Origin: Planctomycetota bacterium
GTDB taxonomy: Bacteria > Planctomycetota > Planctomycetia > Pirellulales > Lacipirellulaceae
Assembly (NCBI GenBank): GCA_024278035.1
Contig: JAJRUA010000209.1
Location: 1-6,851, forward strand
Length of the DNA: 6,851 bases
Reading direction: 5' to 3'
Part shown: positions 6,104-6,851 of the stretch, in pieces
Position numbering within the stretch: the first letter of the stretch is position 1
Layout: each line of letters opens with the position of its first letter
The notes under the pieces: generated by a model
What the model was told of the DNA's origin: nothing
Databases searched by the model: none
The model's input: only the letters and a program-made list of their open reading frames with translations
Position numbers and translations under genes: made by a program

Positions 6104-6550
6104 CTAGCCTCCTTCGACTAAAAAAGGCTCGACTCGGGGTGCAAGACCTGTCGGCCCTCCTTGATATATGTTCGGCTGAGGCGAAAAAACGGGCCGTACG
6201 GGAACAGGGAAAAATCTGCCCGGTGCCCCCGGTTCAAGTGGCACGGCCGGTACGGGCTCAATGTAGACGGCACGTCTGTTATTGCCTCCAAAACAGCCCT
6301 CGAAGACGCATTCATTCGCTTCGTTACAGGAGCCTCGCTCTTCAGAGCAGCCACCCGAGCAACAGGAGCCTCCGCCCCCCGCACGTTGTTCAGGCGTCAG
6401 CACGGGGGGCTCTGCAAGCGGCCATTCGCGTTGCAAGAAATCCAAAGCATCAGCGGTGACCGATGGTTCCGACGAATGCGACCCGACAGCGCAACCGACC
6501 GATAGGATCGCCACCGCTAGCAAGCCGCTGATGGAAAATAAGTGCCGCAT
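6104..6550 (-). CDS. Cys- and Pro-rich probable lipoprotein, function unknown
   Basis: The protein has 148 residues from ATG 6550. A TTG at 6637 would add 29 Arg-rich residues in front of the signal sequence and is unlikely. Residues 1-20 form a lipoprotein-type signal (hydrophobic 8-18, then LSVGC with the candidate lipidated Cys20). The box is imperfect: Leu is at -4 and Ser at -3. A segment of about 40 residues (ALDFLQREWPL, LTPEQR) leads to a Gly/Cys cluster with six cysteines at 63, 64, 68, 75, 81 and 86. A Pro-rich tail follows from about 98 (YIEPVPAVPLEPG, then GRFFPVPVRPVF). The even number of cysteines suggests three disulfides or a metal site outside the cytoplasm; this is inference. 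I recall GRFFPVP-like stretches in other short planctomycete exported proteins, but know no function. Codon-shadow frames on the plus strand (for example 5998-6459) lack any recognisable domain. Confidence 0.72.
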   Translation of the reverse strand: MRHLFSISGLLAVAILSVGCAVGSHSSEPSVTADALDFLQREWPLAEPPVLTPEQRAGGGGSCCSGGCSEERGSCNEANECVFEGCFGGNNRRAVYIEPVPAVPLEPGAPGRFFPVPVRPVFSPQPNIYQGGPTGLAPRVEPFLVEGG

Positions 6551-6696
6551 TCCCGTGCTCTTGGAGCCTAGCGATGGCCAGCGACGCCCGCGGCCTCTCA
6601 AACGGTATCGGCAAACAAAGGCCAGCGCTTTCGGCAAAACCGGAAAAGTCCGCCTAGCTTTCGGCGATGACGAGATATGCTAGCGGTCTCCGAAAT

Positions 6697-6728
6697 GCGA
6701 GAAACAAAAAAATCCTCGATGTTCTCGC
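6697..6728. repeat. Inverted repeat with an A/T run in its loop, after the partial coiled-coil gene
   Basis: GCGAGAA at 6697-6703 is the perfect inverse of TTCTCGC at 6722-6728, with an 18-nt loop that contains seven A on the plus strand (6706-6712), so seven T in the minus-strand transcript. It starts 12 nt past the stop of the minus-strand gene ending at 6741. The T run lies inside the loop and not after the stem, so it is not a standard terminator, though transcription may still end there. Confidence 0.3.
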
Positions 6729-6740
6729 TGAATGCTACGG

Positions 6741-6851
6741 CTATTCCTTTGAGGGTTTCTCTAATTGGGCTGCGTGGCGAGCCGCTTCGGCCAGTTGCTG
6801 TTGTTGTGTGGCAAGGATTTTTAGCTCTTTCTGGCCCGCCGCTCTCTCGGC
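6741..6851 (-). CDS. C-terminal end of a probable coiled-coil protein (partial)
   Basis: A minus-strand frame enters from the right edge and stops at TAG (6743-6741), giving the last 36 residues of a protein. The residues are AERAAGQKELKILATQQQQ followed by LAEAARHAAQLEKPSKE. Charged, Gln- and Ala-rich residues with leucines spaced in heptad fashion suggest a coiled coil or long helix. A second minus-strand frame is also open to the edge, but its product is Arg/Ser/Pro-rich and has no start context. The identity of the protein cannot be told from this end. The lipoprotein gene follows after 190 bp on the same strand. Confidence 0.6.
   Translation of the reverse strand, partial: AERAAGQKELKILATQQQQLAEAARHAAQLEKPSKE

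Noticed and set aside
5998..6459. 153-codon plus-strand open frame opposite the lipoprotein gene
   Set aside because: The product is low-complexity Arg/Ser/Pro sequence typical of a reverse-strand shadow. The minus frame has a signal sequence and a structured Cys cluster.
6551..6849. Second minus-strand frame open to the right edge
   Set aside because: It overlaps the more protein-like coiled-coil frame, has Arg/Ser/Pro-biased composition, and runs on through intergenic sequence before stopping.

Overview
The window looks like a piece of a planctomycete chromosome, most likely from the Pirellulales. The evidence is lineage style, not a database match: a large secreted protein pairs a GEVED domain with a C-terminal dockerin-like calcium-binding repeat, the HtrA protease has a second PDZ domain of a type I associate with this group, there is a short Cys/Pro-rich lipoprotein, and Shine-Dalgarno sites are mostly weak or absent. 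There are no rRNA or tRNA genes, CRISPR arrays, insertion sequences or phage genes.

Plus-strand half (1-2854). The window opens inside a surface or secreted protein (SdrD-B-like end, GEVED, dockerin, acidic tail). It is closed by a clear rho-independent terminator (1331-1368). A small two-helix membrane protein of unknown function follows (1552-1836). Next comes a partner-switching pair: a STAS anti-sigma-factor antagonist (2007-2360) and an RsbW/SpoIIAB-like ATP-binding serine kinase (2420-2854). No sigma factor or PP2C phosphatase lies nearby. A perfect 13-bp tandem duplication sits just upstream of the STAS gene.

Minus-strand half (2833-6851). Read from right to left: the C-terminal end of a Gln/Ala-rich probable coiled-coil protein (cut by the window edge), a Cys-rich probable lipoprotein, a periplasmic HtrA/Deg serine protease with intact triad and two PDZ domains, thiamine-monophosphate kinase (thiL), and the t6A tRNA-modification ATPase tsaE. 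The end of tsaE overlaps the end of the kinase gene tail to tail by 22 bp. thiL and tsaE are close enough to be co-transcribed, and htrA may belong to the same unit.

Most genes are housekeeping or regulatory and well formed. The most unusual points are an extra in-frame segment of about 30 residues in ThiL, whose DNA resembles a dispersed repeat; the Cys-rich lipoprotein; the small membrane protein; and several unassigned inverted repeats in the intergenic spaces. I see no convincing new multi-gene system.
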